Source of the DNA: Candidatus Laterigemmans baculatus
GTDB lineage: Bacteria > Planctomycetota > Planctomycetia > Pirellulales > Pirellulaceae
Assembly (NCBI RefSeq): GCF_010367455.1
Contig: NZ_WRPR01000042.1
Span: forward strand, 235,999 to 299,998
Length of the DNA stretch: 64,000 nt
Reading direction: 5' to 3'
Shown: one piece after another, positions 45,271 to 53,783 of the stretch
Layout of the letters: the number at the start of each line of letters is the position of its first letter
How positions within the stretch are numbered: position 1 is the first letter of the stretch
Program-made: the position numbers and the translations under genes
The notes under the pieces: generated by a model
Seen by the model: only the letters and a program-made list of their open reading frames with translations
What the model was told of the DNA's origin: nothing
Database searches by the model: none

Positions 45271-45706
45271 CGCGAGACTCAGATCAGTTTGGGAAGGAAG
45301 AAAGGAGGAGAGTGGGGGCCAGGCGGGAGGGCGCGTGCAGCCCCGGGGCGGGAAGGAAACTCAATCCTAATTCAAACCAGGCAGGGCCGAGGCGTTGGTC
45401 GGAAAACAGTTCTCAACCCATACCCTCCCGCCGGGCATTGGTCTCTACACAAGTCGCACGACCTGTCATCACCCTCCCCCCGGGAGGGTCGAGCGTCAGC
45501 GAGGGGAGAGAGAGCAAGCCCTAACGATAGCCCCAAGTGAAACTCACCGCTGCGGAAACCCTCCCCGCTCGTTCCTCGCGACCCTCCCGGGGGGAGGGTG
45601 TCGTTCCAGGTTTTCTGACAGAGCCTAGCGTCCGGTTTCCGAACACACCATGAAAACCGGACGCTAGCGCGTTGCGGCTGATGGGTGCCACGCTGCCCAT
45701 CTGTGC
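45271..45706. repeat. Gap filled by family B copy 3, a D arm and truncated family A copy 4
   Basis: Family B is at 45471-45600, opposite in orientation to copies 1 and 2 (GCTCGTTCCTCGCGACCCTC on its right side). It is followed by the D arm TTTTCTGACAGAGCCTAGCG (45611-45630), which runs directly into family A copy 4 (45624-45682), whose left arm lacks its first 15 or so bases. No gene is supported in this 436-base gap. Confidence 0.8.
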
Positions 45707-48133
45707 CTACTTCGTCGGCTCGTGATCGAGCACTCGGTCGAGGAACTCATACGATTCCATCCGCGTCTCGGTCGGAAAATCGTGCTCGGCTTCGGGATAG
45801 CGAACGACGAAGTTCTCCTCGGCGTCGAGCAGCGAGTAAACCTGCCGGATTTTCGGCTCCGCCTTTTTGACGCCCGCCACCTCAAAGTTGCTGTCGCGGA
45901 CCGGTGAGCAGGAGAAAAATCCCCGCGGGGCGATCGCCGCGGCGACCTCATAAAAATCGAAGGGGACTGCCGCGGGATCCAAACCATAGATTTCGCGAAG
46001 CCGTGGCATGTATCGGTCGCTCGTCCAGCCAGCGATTTTGCCTTCGTAGTATTCGGCAAACGGGGTCCAGCCGCAGCTGCTCACCACGGCCGCGATGCGG
46101 GGATCGAACACGCCCACGAACATCGCGTTGTGACCACCGAGCGAGTGGCCGATGACGCCGATCCGCTTGGGATCGACATCCTCCCGCGCCGAGAGCAGAT
46201 CGACCCCACGCATGTGGTTAACGATTCCCTTCATCGATCCCGAGACATACGGATCAAGGTGAAAGTTGTAATCCGCATCGTCGCCGAACGACGGATAATC
46301 GGGAGCCAAGACCACGTAGCCTCGCTGGGCCAGTTCCACTGCATAGTTGCGGTTCGGCAGCGGGCCTTCGCCAGCGACAATGCCTTTGCCCAGCGGCGAC
46401 GTGGGATGCAGCGCCAAGATGCCGGGGCGGCGCTGACCCGGTTCCAGATCATTGGGCAGATAGAGATGAGCCGTGGTTCGCGGCCCGGAATCGACGCGGT
46501 AGGTGATCTTCAGCCGCGAGTAGCCGGGGCCTTCGTCACGCGAAACTTCCTCGACGTCGAGCGGCTCGAGCTCCGACGGCTGCGGCAGCCGCCCCATCGC
46601 ATGCTGCATCCCGACGAGGATGTCCTCCCGCCGCTGGGCCCAATCCTCGGCCGAATCGATTGGCTGCAGCTGGTTCTGGTCGTCGAGGTAAACGGTCAGA
46701 TCGCTGTGGTCGGGATAGGGGCGAGCCGGCAGCGAGCTGAACTTGTCGGCTGGCGGACCGCCGACTTCGGCAACCTGGCGGCGGACTTCGGCCACCACCA
46801 TCTCTTCGACTTCCTCACTCCAAGGACTCGGCAGACCGTAGTAGACCATCGAGCCGCCACCCTCGTAGCCCCCTTCGCGGAGCACTCGCAGCGAGGGGAT
46901 GTAGGCCATCACGTCGTTGCTGTAGCCGGCCACCCAGGTCGCTCCGGCACCGAGTTCCGCCTTGAGCCGCAGCGCGTAATCGACGACGACTTCACCGCCG
47001 AGAAAGACGAACAGCGGGCCGTCGCCGAGCCGCCAGGTCTGGACCGGGTACGGGTAAGTCTCCGACAGTTCGCCCTTTTCGTCGAGCTCCTCGAGCAACT
47101 GGCGAGCGCGACCGATCTCAAAGCGGTTTCCCTCCTTGAGCTGTCGCATCAGTTCCTCGCGGTCGGGAATCTCCGACAGCGGCAACGGAATCTCGGCATA
47201 AACCGTCTTCAGCGAACCTTCGATCGGTTGGAGTGGCTGAGCCAAGGCGGCGTCGACCGCGTCGGCAATCTGATTGCCGTAGCCCTCGGCATGGGCGACC
47301 TGGCGACGGGGCAGAGGGTTTTGGTCGGCACCGCATCCCGCCCAGACCATCGCCACCGCGTCGGGGTGCCGGGCCTCGATCTCCATCTGCGCATATCCCG
47401 GCCAGTCGCCGCACCACTGGTAGCCGGAAAGGACCGTCGCGTGGCAGGCGTAGCCAGCGACGATCGCAAGCGTTTTGTCACCGCCGCGGCGGACGACCAG
47501 CACTGGCACGTCGTGGTCGACCGGTCCCTGCAGCTGGCCCGCTTCACGCAGCTCGGGGACTTTCGCCTCGGTGTTGTTGCGGCGGTTGACGGCAAAGTGG
47601 GCTCGGCCGACAGTCCAGGCCAAGTCGGCGGGAGCCAGGTTTTCGATCGCCTTGCCCACGGTCTCGACGATCTGCTGCTCGAGCCGCGAGGTGTACTCCG
47701 AAACGAGTTTCCAGCCTTGCTGGTCCAGGTCGTACATCGCGCTCAGATTTTCGCCGACTACCGGTCCCGAGTGGGTGTGGCTGGTCGAGAGCGCGACCGA
47801 CCGCCGGGGCAATCCATACCGCTCCTCGAGCGCCGCACCGACGCGCTGCGAAATGCCCCGGTCGATCCCGACCAAGTCGAGCGTGACGAGCACCGCCCGG
47901 TGCCCCTCCGAATCCTCCATCACCAGCGCCTTGGCCCACAGATCGGTCAGCTTGCCTTCGGCCGGATGGTTCCGCGAGCCATAGCCGGACATCCACATCG
48001 GCTCGGTCGGCGTGATGTTCGCTTCCGCCACACCCGCTTTCCATTCCGCCTCAGCCGTCGCCGTGAAGACGACGACCAGCGTGAGCAGGCTGGCAAAGGT
48101 GCGGCACCAGCAGGGAAGTATCCGATCGATCAT
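45707..48133 (-). CDS. Fusion of neutral ceramidase-like domain and alpha/beta esterase
   Basis: 808-residue exported protein. GAGGAG lies ten bases before ATG 48133, which starts a signal peptide (TFASLLTLVVVFTATAEA). The N-terminal domain (about 25-455) is neutral/alkaline non-lysosomal ceramidase-like: GVAEANITP, the metal and substrate motif STSHTHSGPVVG near residue 117, GYACHATVLSG, WAGCGADQNP. The C-terminal domain (about 475-808) is an acetyl-xylan-esterase/dienelactone-type hydrolase with GHSLGG (Ser about 663), Asp in SLLDAEEN (about 771) and His in AEHDFPTE (about 783). Both domains look intact, so two hydrolytic activities in one chain are expected. Substrates are uncertain; many bacterial ceramidase-like proteins are not proven ceramidases. 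Confidence 0.88.
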   Translation of the reverse strand: MIDRILPCWCRTFASLLTLVVVFTATAEAEWKAGVAEANITPTEPMWMSGYGSRNHPAEGKLTDLWAKALVMEDSEGHRAVLVTLDLVGIDRGISQRVGAALEERYGLPRRSVALSTSHTHSGPVVGENLSAMYDLDQQGWKLVSEYTSRLEQQIVETVGKAIENLAPADLAWTVGRAHFAVNRRNNTEAKVPELREAGQLQGPVDHDVPVLVVRRGGDKTLAIVAGYACHATVLSGYQWCGDWPGYAQMEIEARHPDAVAMVWAGCGADQNPLPRRQVAHAEGYGNQIADAVDAALAQPLQPIEGSLKTVYAEIPLPLSEIPDREELMRQLKEGNRFEIGRARQLLEELDEKGELSETYPYPVQTWRLGDGPLFVFLGGEVVVDYALRLKAELGAGATWVAGYSNDVMAYIPSLRVLREGGYEGGGSMVYYGLPSPWSEEVEEMVVAEVRRQVAEVGGPPADKFSSLPARPYPDHSDLTVYLDDQNQLQPIDSAEDWAQRREDILVGMQHAMGRLPQPSELEPLDVEEVSRDEGPGYSRLKITYRVDSGPRTTAHLYLPNDLEPGQRRPGILALHPTSPLGKGIVAGEGPLPNRNYAVELAQRGYVVLAPDYPSFGDDADYNFHLDPYVSGSMKGIVNHMRGVDLLSAREDVDPKRIGVIGHSLGGHNAMFVGVFDPRIAAVVSSCGWTPFAEYYEGKIAGWTSDRYMPRLREIYGLDPAAVPFDFYEVAAAIAPRGFFSCSPVRDSNFEVAGVKKAEPKIRQVYSLLDAEENFVVRYPEAEHDFPTETRMESYEFLDRVLDHEPTK

Positions 48134-48223
48134 CGGGGCAGGACTCCTCGAAAACGGGGGCAAAAGCTGCATCGCGGTCAGCTAAGAGCATACTCGATGC
48201 GGAGGAGCCACACGAACAATCGT

Positions 48224-48412
48224 CACCCTCCCGCTTGCGGGAGGGTCGGGCTCTTAGGCCCGGGGAGGGCAATGGGTTTCGGCACGAACTCTCGATGGAG
48301 CCGTTAGAAAAGAAGCCAATTCGTCGAGCAAAAAGGGTCACATGCACTCATCATGCGAGCGTCTACCGGTCCCTCCCCGGCCCTGAGAGGCCAACCCTCC
48401 CGGGGGGAGGGT
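48224..48412. repeat. Intergenic palindrome, family B (copy 4, long loop)
   Basis: Arms CACCCTCCCGCTTGCGGGAG and CCCTCCCGGGGGGAGGGTG with inner GGGCTCTTAGGCCC / GGCCCTGAGAGGCC, but with a loop of about 90 unique bases, longer than the other copies. It occupies most of the gap between the ceramidase-esterase and dgkA. Confidence 0.82.
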
Positions 48413-48454
48413 GATGGGGGGAGAGTCAGCCTGGAAAGACTGACGTACGTAGGC

Positions 48455-48814
48455 TCACGCGCTGCGGAGGAGGGCGCCGCCGAGCACGATCAGGCCGACC
48501 GCGGCGGCTCCGAGGGCGGTGACCAGGACGGCGCCGGCGGAGATATCGAGCACGCGTCCGATCTCGGGGTGCCGCTCTGGATGCAGCCGGCGGACCAGCC
48601 CTTCGATCGCTGTATTGAACAGTTCGGCCGCTACCACGATCGCGATCGAGAGGAGCAGGACACACCATTCCCACGCTGCCACGCCGAGCACCGCCGCGGC
48701 GAGCACGACGGCCGCGGCGGCAGGTAGGTGAACCAGGAAGCTGCTCTGCTTATCGACGCCCCAGCGGACCCCGCGAATGGCGCAGCGGAACTTCCGGGTC
48801 CAGTGCTGGAGCAT
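48455..48814 (-). CDS. dgkA: Diacylglycerol/undecaprenol kinase (DgkA family)
   Basis: 119-residue inner-membrane kinase with three helices. The family signature AAELFNTAIEGLVRRL is at about 61-76, with the upstream FRCAIRGVRWGVDKQSSFLVH amphipathic start. The Glu and Asn of ExxNTAIE are the metal/ATP-binding and catalytic residues of the family. The start ATG at 48814 overlaps the lptD stop in the form TGATG, so translation is probably coupled. The frame runs further upstream inside lptD, but that part is a shadow. It recycles diacylglycerol or undecaprenol, fitting an envelope operon. Confidence 0.9.
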   Translation of the reverse strand: MLQHWTRKFRCAIRGVRWGVDKQSSFLVHLPAAAAVVLAAAVLGVAAWEWCVLLLSIAIVVAAELFNTAIEGLVRRLHPERHPEIGRVLDISAGAVLVTALGAAAVGLIVLGGALLRSA

Positions 48815-51800
48815 CACTCGAGCCCTTCGATTCCCGGCGGTGGAATCAATTTGCCGCCGAGCTCGCCCAACCGCCGGCTCGGCCAGAACCGCGGTTCGAC
48901 CATGAACTGGAAACCCACGTTGTCGCGACCTTCGTCGACCGTCAGCCCCATTCGCAGCAGCGCCGATTCTCCAATCCGCGTCAGCGCGAACTGTTGGCCG
49001 ATGTTGCCGATCTCCCCGAGGTCGAACGTCGCTCCGGCTGAGACGATCCACTTTTCATTCAAGCGGTAATCGATGTTCCCCCGCAGCACGGTGCTGTCGA
49101 TCGGACCTTGCAAGGATAAGACGCCGAGGTACACGTCGCCCAATCCCGGTCGGCTACTCATCACTCCAAAGCTGGTGCTTCGCAAACCGTTTTCAAAGAA
49201 GTCAAAATAGCCATCGCTGAGCAGGGTCACGCGGTCGCCCACAAAGTACCGGAAGTCGTACCGCGTCGGACCAATCGTTTCGCCAAAGTTCATTTCGTCC
49301 TCTTCTTTGAGAAACAGCAGCGTCTCGACATCGAACCGCACCAGATCGACGATCCGCTCGCGACCTGGTAGTCCGCGTTTGGTTTGCAGACGTTGGTGGA
49401 GCCCAATCCGTCCCTGTACCAAATCGTCGGCGATCTCCGTGCTCGGCGCCGTCACATAACGCTGCATGCCCTGGCGGAACGCGTAGGTCCGGGGGTCGTA
49501 TTCGGGAGGCAGCACGCCGCCGTAGGTATTGAAGATAAACCGCCGTCGGAACTGTTCTTGAGCGTTGTCGTCGAGCTGGTCGTACATCGGCAGCTGCTCG
49601 AAATTTTCCGATGCGTCGGCATAGAAGAGTTCTCCGCGGAGCTCGGTTTTATGAGCCAAGCCGCGGATATTGAACAGACTGCTTTCGACCGTGGGGTACA
49701 GTCGCCAAGCGGGAATCGATCCACGGATGCCCCCTTGGCCGAGCAGCCGAGTGAGCTCCTCGCCATTGATGTCTTCACCCCAGTGGGCGGCCTCACCCGA
49801 AACGTAGGGGACTAGCTTCATAATGCCCAAGGTGAACGGAGCGGCCAACTCATGCCGCGTCGAAGCGACCAAGCCTTCACGATCCGCCTCGCCCGGGAGC
49901 GTGGTGAATTTCGCTTGTTCGGCCGCCGTCTCCGGGGCATCGGCCACTTCCAAATTCGCATATCCCACGCGATTGTGCGCCGACCAGTTGATCCGCTCGG
50001 TCAGGAACGAATGGCCTAACAGATAATGATCGAACTGGGGGAGCCGATTCGTGTCGGTATAGAAATCATTGACGCGAACCTTCGCGTGCAAATCAAAGAG
50101 CTGATTGAAGTGGTATTTGCGGAGCCGAAGCTGCGTGTCGTGGTCCTTGTCGCGGTCCCACTCATTCTCCAGATACTGCTCAAGAAAATTGCGGTCGCTG
50201 AGCAGCCCGACCTCGGCGATCAATTCAAAATCATTCTGTAGATAATGGCGATGCCGCAGCAGGACTCGGCCGCGGATGTCTTCCTCTGGCTCAAGTCTGC
50301 GACGGTCGAGACCGAGCGTGTCGAGCCCGCTGTCGTCGATCGCCCAGGCATCGAAATAGCCGGTGACTGGACCCGGAATGCCGAGCAGCGAGGGAACCGA
50401 ATAATTGACTGTGGTTCCGAGCGCCGGCCCCCGCTCGCTGAGATAGTCGGTCGAAAGGGTCCAGTCGACGCCTTCGGGTGGAGCGTCGACGCCAAAGAGT
50501 TGGAAGACGTCGAAATCGGCGAGAACTTGGGCGCCGAAAATATCATCATTCCGGACCCTCAGCCCGGTCAGATAGAAATTCGTCTTCTCCAGATTGCTCG
50601 AAAAAACGGGCCAATAGAAAACGGGGAACCCGCCCACAAAAATCGTGTTGTCGGTGCTGCTCACCTGCCGCTCGTTCGCCAGATAGCTTTGGCCGGTGAG
50701 CGGATCGACACGCGGCACTTCGCGATCGCTGAATCGCACCTGTTCGCTCTGCAACCAGTAGCGAGGAACTCCCAGCCGGCTGCTCGTCACGGCCGAACCG
50801 AAGGCGATGAACTCCCCCTTGGAGACCTGCTGCAGGACGTCCGCCTTGAGCCGCACGTAACCTTCGTATTCGGGGATCGACGTGATCGCTTCGGCCGACA
50901 AGATCATCCCGTATTCGTGGGCGATGTTGTAATACATCCGGTCGGCGTAGATCACACGGTCGCCTTGGCGAAAGACGATGTCCCCTTCGAGGTAGAGTTC
51001 GCCCTCGGCTTGGGAGAGCGTCGATTCGCCGCTCAGCAAGCCGCTCATCGGCGGCAGCCAACCGACCACGTGGTCCGCCGAGATCGAGATCGTCCCCAGA
51101 TCCATCAGCGACCCGTCGCCAAACGACGCTTGGACGTCGCGAACCAGCACCGTCGCTCCCCCGCGAAGGACGACCACCATTTCTCCGGTGGCGACGTCGG
51201 GGAATGTGTTCAGTTGGGCCGGAGACGATGCCGAGCGAGGGGCGAACTCAATGCTTCGCGAGCCACCGCCGAGCAGGAACTGCATTCCGCTGTTGCCGAG
51301 CGCTCCGTTGCGCTCCGGAGGCGTGTCGGTCGGCAGCGGCTGCTGGAATTGCACGGGCTGCACGGGGCCTCCCGGAGCCCCTGGCGTCCCCGGAGTTTTT
51401 GGGGCATTCAGCGCATTCAGGTCGCCCAGCGCAGCCAGGTCGCCCAGGGCAGCCAGGTTGCCCGGGGCAGCGCGACCGGCCGGCGTGGGAGTTTGCAGCG
51501 CAGCGTGCAGCGGCTCGATCTCCGGAGGAATCCGGGCCGGGCGGCCGCGGTACCAGGGGGCTGCCAGGTGCGGCTTTTCGGGAACGTGCAGCAGCACGCT
51601 CGATTCGCGACCGCCAGCCCCGCGGACGCTCAGGGCGACGCGGAAGCCGCGGGCGTTTGCCGCTGCTTGGGTGGTCGCTCCTACACGTGAATCGGCCGGA
51701 GGCGGATCGGAACTGCGGGAGACGATCGCCAGCACGCGGTCCGATTCGATCAGCACGCCGTCTCGTTCAACGCGGCAGCGGCCTTCGAGCAGGTACGCAT

Positions 51801-52074
51801 CGCCAGCCGGATCGTCCCATCTCCAGACGCTGTCACCGCTGAGCTGAAGCGTTCCGGCGGTCGTTTGGAGCGCCGACAGCGGGGCGGATTCGCTCCCCGG
51901 GGTCGCGGTCACTCCGAGCAAAACGGCAACGACGACGCCTGCGACGAGCGCGGCGGCGAGCGGTTGGCGGACTCGCTGCGGCGAGTCGCTCCGTCGAGCG
52001 TCGTTTGATCCTGCTTCCTTGCCCAACTCCACTCCGCAACCGGTCGTCCTGACCGCTGCTCGAGCGCGAATCAC
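48814..52074 (-). CDS. lptD: LPS-assembly protein LptD (OstA-like)
   Basis: Outer-membrane beta-barrel that inserts lipopolysaccharide. A hydrophobic segment PLAAALVAGVVVAVLLGVTA near the N-terminus serves as signal/anchor. An OstA jellyroll-like region includes YLEGDIVFRQGDRVIYADRM, and the C-terminal half is a long barrel domain starting near VGGFPVFYWPVFSSNLEKTN with many aromatic beta strands. A low-complexity Pro/Gly/Ala part with LAALGDLAALGDL repeats lies near 180-230. The start is uncertain: GTG 52074 has GGAGAGG eight bases upstream; a start at 52176 would give 1120 residues. It is the middle gene of GT39-lptD-dgkA. Sequence similarity to proteobacterial LptD looks limited, as usual in planctomycetes. 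Confidence 0.87.
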   Translation of the reverse strand: MIRARAAVRTTGCGVELGKEAGSNDARRSDSPQRVRQPLAAALVAGVVVAVLLGVTATPGSESAPLSALQTTAGTLQLSGDSVWRWDDPAGDAYLLEGRCRVERDGVLIESDRVLAIVSRSSDPPPADSRVGATTQAAANARGFRVALSVRGAGGRESSVLLHVPEKPHLAAPWYRGRPARIPPEIEPLHAALQTPTPAGRAAPGNLAALGDLAALGDLNALNAPKTPGTPGAPGGPVQPVQFQQPLPTDTPPERNGALGNSGMQFLLGGGSRSIEFAPRSASSPAQLNTFPDVATGEMVVVLRGGATVLVRDVQASFGDGSLMDLGTISISADHVVGWLPPMSGLLSGESTLSQAEGELYLEGDIVFRQGDRVIYADRMYYNIAHEYGMILSAEAITSIPEYEGYVRLKADVLQQVSKGEFIAFGSAVTSSRLGVPRYWLQSEQVRFSDREVPRVDPLTGQSYLANERQVSSTDNTIFVGGFPVFYWPVFSSNLEKTNFYLTGLRVRNDDIFGAQVLADFDVFQLFGVDAPPEGVDWTLSTDYLSERGPALGTTVNYSVPSLLGIPGPVTGYFDAWAIDDSGLDTLGLDRRRLEPEEDIRGRVLLRHRHYLQNDFELIAEVGLLSDRNFLEQYLENEWDRDKDHDTQLRLRKYHFNQLFDLHAKVRVNDFYTDTNRLPQFDHYLLGHSFLTERINWSAHNRVGYANLEVADAPETAAEQAKFTTLPGEADREGLVASTRHELAAPFTLGIMKLVPYVSGEAAHWGEDINGEELTRLLGQGGIRGSIPAWRLYPTVESSLFNIRGLAHKTELRGELFYADASENFEQLPMYDQLDDNAQEQFRRRFIFNTYGGVLPPEYDPRTYAFRQGMQRYVTAPSTEIADDLVQGRIGLHQRLQTKRGLPGRERIVDLVRFDVETLLFLKEEDEMNFGETIGPTRYDFRYFVGDRVTLLSDGYFDFFENGLRSTSFGVMSSRPGLGDVYLGVLSLQGPIDSTVLRGNIDYRLNEKWIVSAGATFDLGEIGNIGQQFALTRIGESALLRMGLTVDEGRDNVGFQFMVEPRFWPSRRLGELGGKLIPPPGIEGLE

Positions 52075-52180
52075 GACGCAGGCCTCTCCGCGAGCGGTAA
52101 TCGCTCGCGAACGGCCGGCGCCATGGCTTAATCCCAAAATGGCGGCGGAGTATAGGAATCCCGCCGCCGCTGTCACAACA

Positions 52181-53746
52181 TCAACACCGCCGCGAATTGC
52201 GAATGTGGAGCGGTGTTTTTGAAAATCCCACCACCGCGATCGCCGCCACCATCGGGATCACCGGGGCCCGCATGCGGAGATTGCTCCAGTAGACCGCGTG
52301 CACCACCGTGACCGCCACGATTAACAGCAGTGGAGGAGCCCAGGCGGGATCGAACAGCTGTCGCCGCAATCGCCAAAGCCCCGCGATTACGCCGATCCCC
52401 AGGACGCCATAGAAAGCGCCAGTCGCCCAGCTCGCCAGCCCCACCCGGCCTCCCACGCGTGGCACCGGCGACCACAAGCGGCCGACGCGGACCAGCGAGG
52501 CGTAGAGGAACATTGCGGGCTGCCGGCGAATCTCCTGCTTGGCCCACTCGCTGGCCAGCCGGTCGGCGGCCAACTCCGAATCTTCGCCCCCTGAGGCGGC
52601 CGACAGCTGCTCGAGCCGCGCCGCCCACTCGCGGTGAAACGGCTCGGCGTCCCAGGCTTCACCCCAAAACGCTGCTTCGACAAACGAGCGGGAGTCGAGA
52701 TAGTCATAGAAGTAGGGATTGTTGCCGAGTAGCAACGTATAGCCACCATGCGTTGTCGCCCAAACCGCTTTGCCAATCGTCTGATAGTTGCGAGCCATCC
52801 AGCCGGCGGCGGTGACGGCGAACACCGCCAGAATTGCGATCGCTTGCCGGGCGGCCCAGCGGCGGTGCGCTTTCCCAAGACAACTCACACCCAACCAGCC
52901 GACCCAGAGCACGATCCAGACGGCGAACACCGGTCGGCACAAGTAGCCAGCCGCCAGAAAGACTCCCACCACCAGCGGCCAACCCCAAGCTCGAGACGAA
53001 CGCCGAAAATCCGCTGCGTCATCCTCCCCCTGGGAGGGTCGCGAGGGACGAGCGGGGAGGGGCTTTTGCGGTTCGGCGTGCTGGGTGCCGATCGTCGTGG
53101 TGGTCCTCCCCGGGCCTGAGAGCCCGGCCCTCCCGGGGGGAGGGTAATTACGGACCTGCGATTCTTCCCTGGCCGCCCAGTCCTTCGTGGCGGCCCACCA
53201 GGCGGCGACGGCGAGGCCGGCGGCTAGCGTTTCGGTCATCACCAGCGTCGATTGCATCAGTAGCAACGGGTCGATCGCCGTCAGGCAGCCGGCGGCGATC
53301 GCCAACCGCTCGCCCGGCCGCGAATCCTTCTCAGCCGCCGTCCCAGTCTCGCTGCGGCAAGGGGTGGCCTGAATCCGACGCAGCGTGGCGTAGACGCCGA
53401 GGCACGTCAGTACGCCGACGACCCAGTGCAGCAAGCCGACCGCCGCGTTGCCGAGCTGACCATCCGCGACCCCCCAGGAAAGCAGCCAGGGGTAGAGTGG
53501 TGGCCGGAACGCGGTAGGATCGACGGGGCCGGCTTCGGCGGTAATTCCAAACGTGCCGCTCTCGGCGAGCGTTTGGGCGATCTCCCGGTACGAGTCGGGA
53601 TCTTCGCCGAGGTGGTCGAGTGGGCCGACGCCAAGCAACGCCGCGGCGATCACCGCACCGCGGACGACCGCTGCGACGCTTGCAACGATCACCGCACCGG
53701 TCCATCGCCGCGATTGGCACTCCAGTCGCTGCTGAGCCTGATTCAT
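52181..53746 (-). CDS. GT39-like membrane glycosyltransferase with an in-frame repeat insertion
   Basis: 521-residue polytopic protein similar to glycosyltransferase family 39 / ArnT-like enzymes that use polyprenyl-phosphate sugars. The first loop has the acidic motif LGEDPDSYREIAQTLAESG, where such enzymes place the catalytic Asp, and PTAFRPPLYPWLLSWG follows. About ten helices are visible. Residues about 201-242 are an oddity: they are translated from a family B palindrome (YPPPGRAGLSGPGR ... PSRPSQGED) and form a Pro/Gly/Arg-rich loop between two helices, without breaking the frame. First gene of the GT-lptD-dgkA operon, divergent from the RND exporter with 37 bases between starts. Confidence 0.83.
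   Translation of the reverse strand: MNQAQQRLECQSRRWTGAVIVASVAAVVRGAVIAAALLGVGPLDHLGEDPDSYREIAQTLAESGTFGITAEAGPVDPTAFRPPLYPWLLSWGVADGQLGNAAVGLLHWVVGVLTCLGVYATLRRIQATPCRSETGTAAEKDSRPGERLAIAAGCLTAIDPLLLMQSTLVMTETLAAGLAVAAWWAATKDWAAREESQVRNYPPPGRAGLSGPGRTTTTIGTQHAEPQKPLPARPSRPSQGEDDAADFRRSSRAWGWPLVVGVFLAAGYLCRPVFAVWIVLWVGWLGVSCLGKAHRRWAARQAIAILAVFAVTAAGWMARNYQTIGKAVWATTHGGYTLLLGNNPYFYDYLDSRSFVEAAFWGEAWDAEPFHREWAARLEQLSAASGGEDSELAADRLASEWAKQEIRRQPAMFLYASLVRVGRLWSPVPRVGGRVGLASWATGAFYGVLGIGVIAGLWRLRRQLFDPAWAPPLLLIVAVTVVHAVYWSNLRMRAPVIPMVAAIAVVGFSKTPLHIRNSRRC
53020..53145. repeat. Family B element inside a coding region (copy 5)
   Basis: Same bounds and inner motifs as intergenic copies (CCTCCCCCTGGGAGGGTCGC, GGGACGAGCGGGGAGG, GGGCCTGAGAGCCC, CCCTCCCGGGGGGAGGGT) but 126 bases long, exactly 42 codons, inside the GT39-like gene. 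It keeps the reading frame and has no in-frame stop. Confidence 0.9.
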
Positions 53747-53783
53747 CCGTTTTCTCCACCGCCCCTATTTTAACGCTTCTCGC

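Noticed and set aside
46130..48307. 725-codon plus-strand frame opposite the ceramidase-esterase
   Set aside because: The catalytic motifs on the minus strand are decisive; the plus frame runs into an intergenic repeat and lacks domains.
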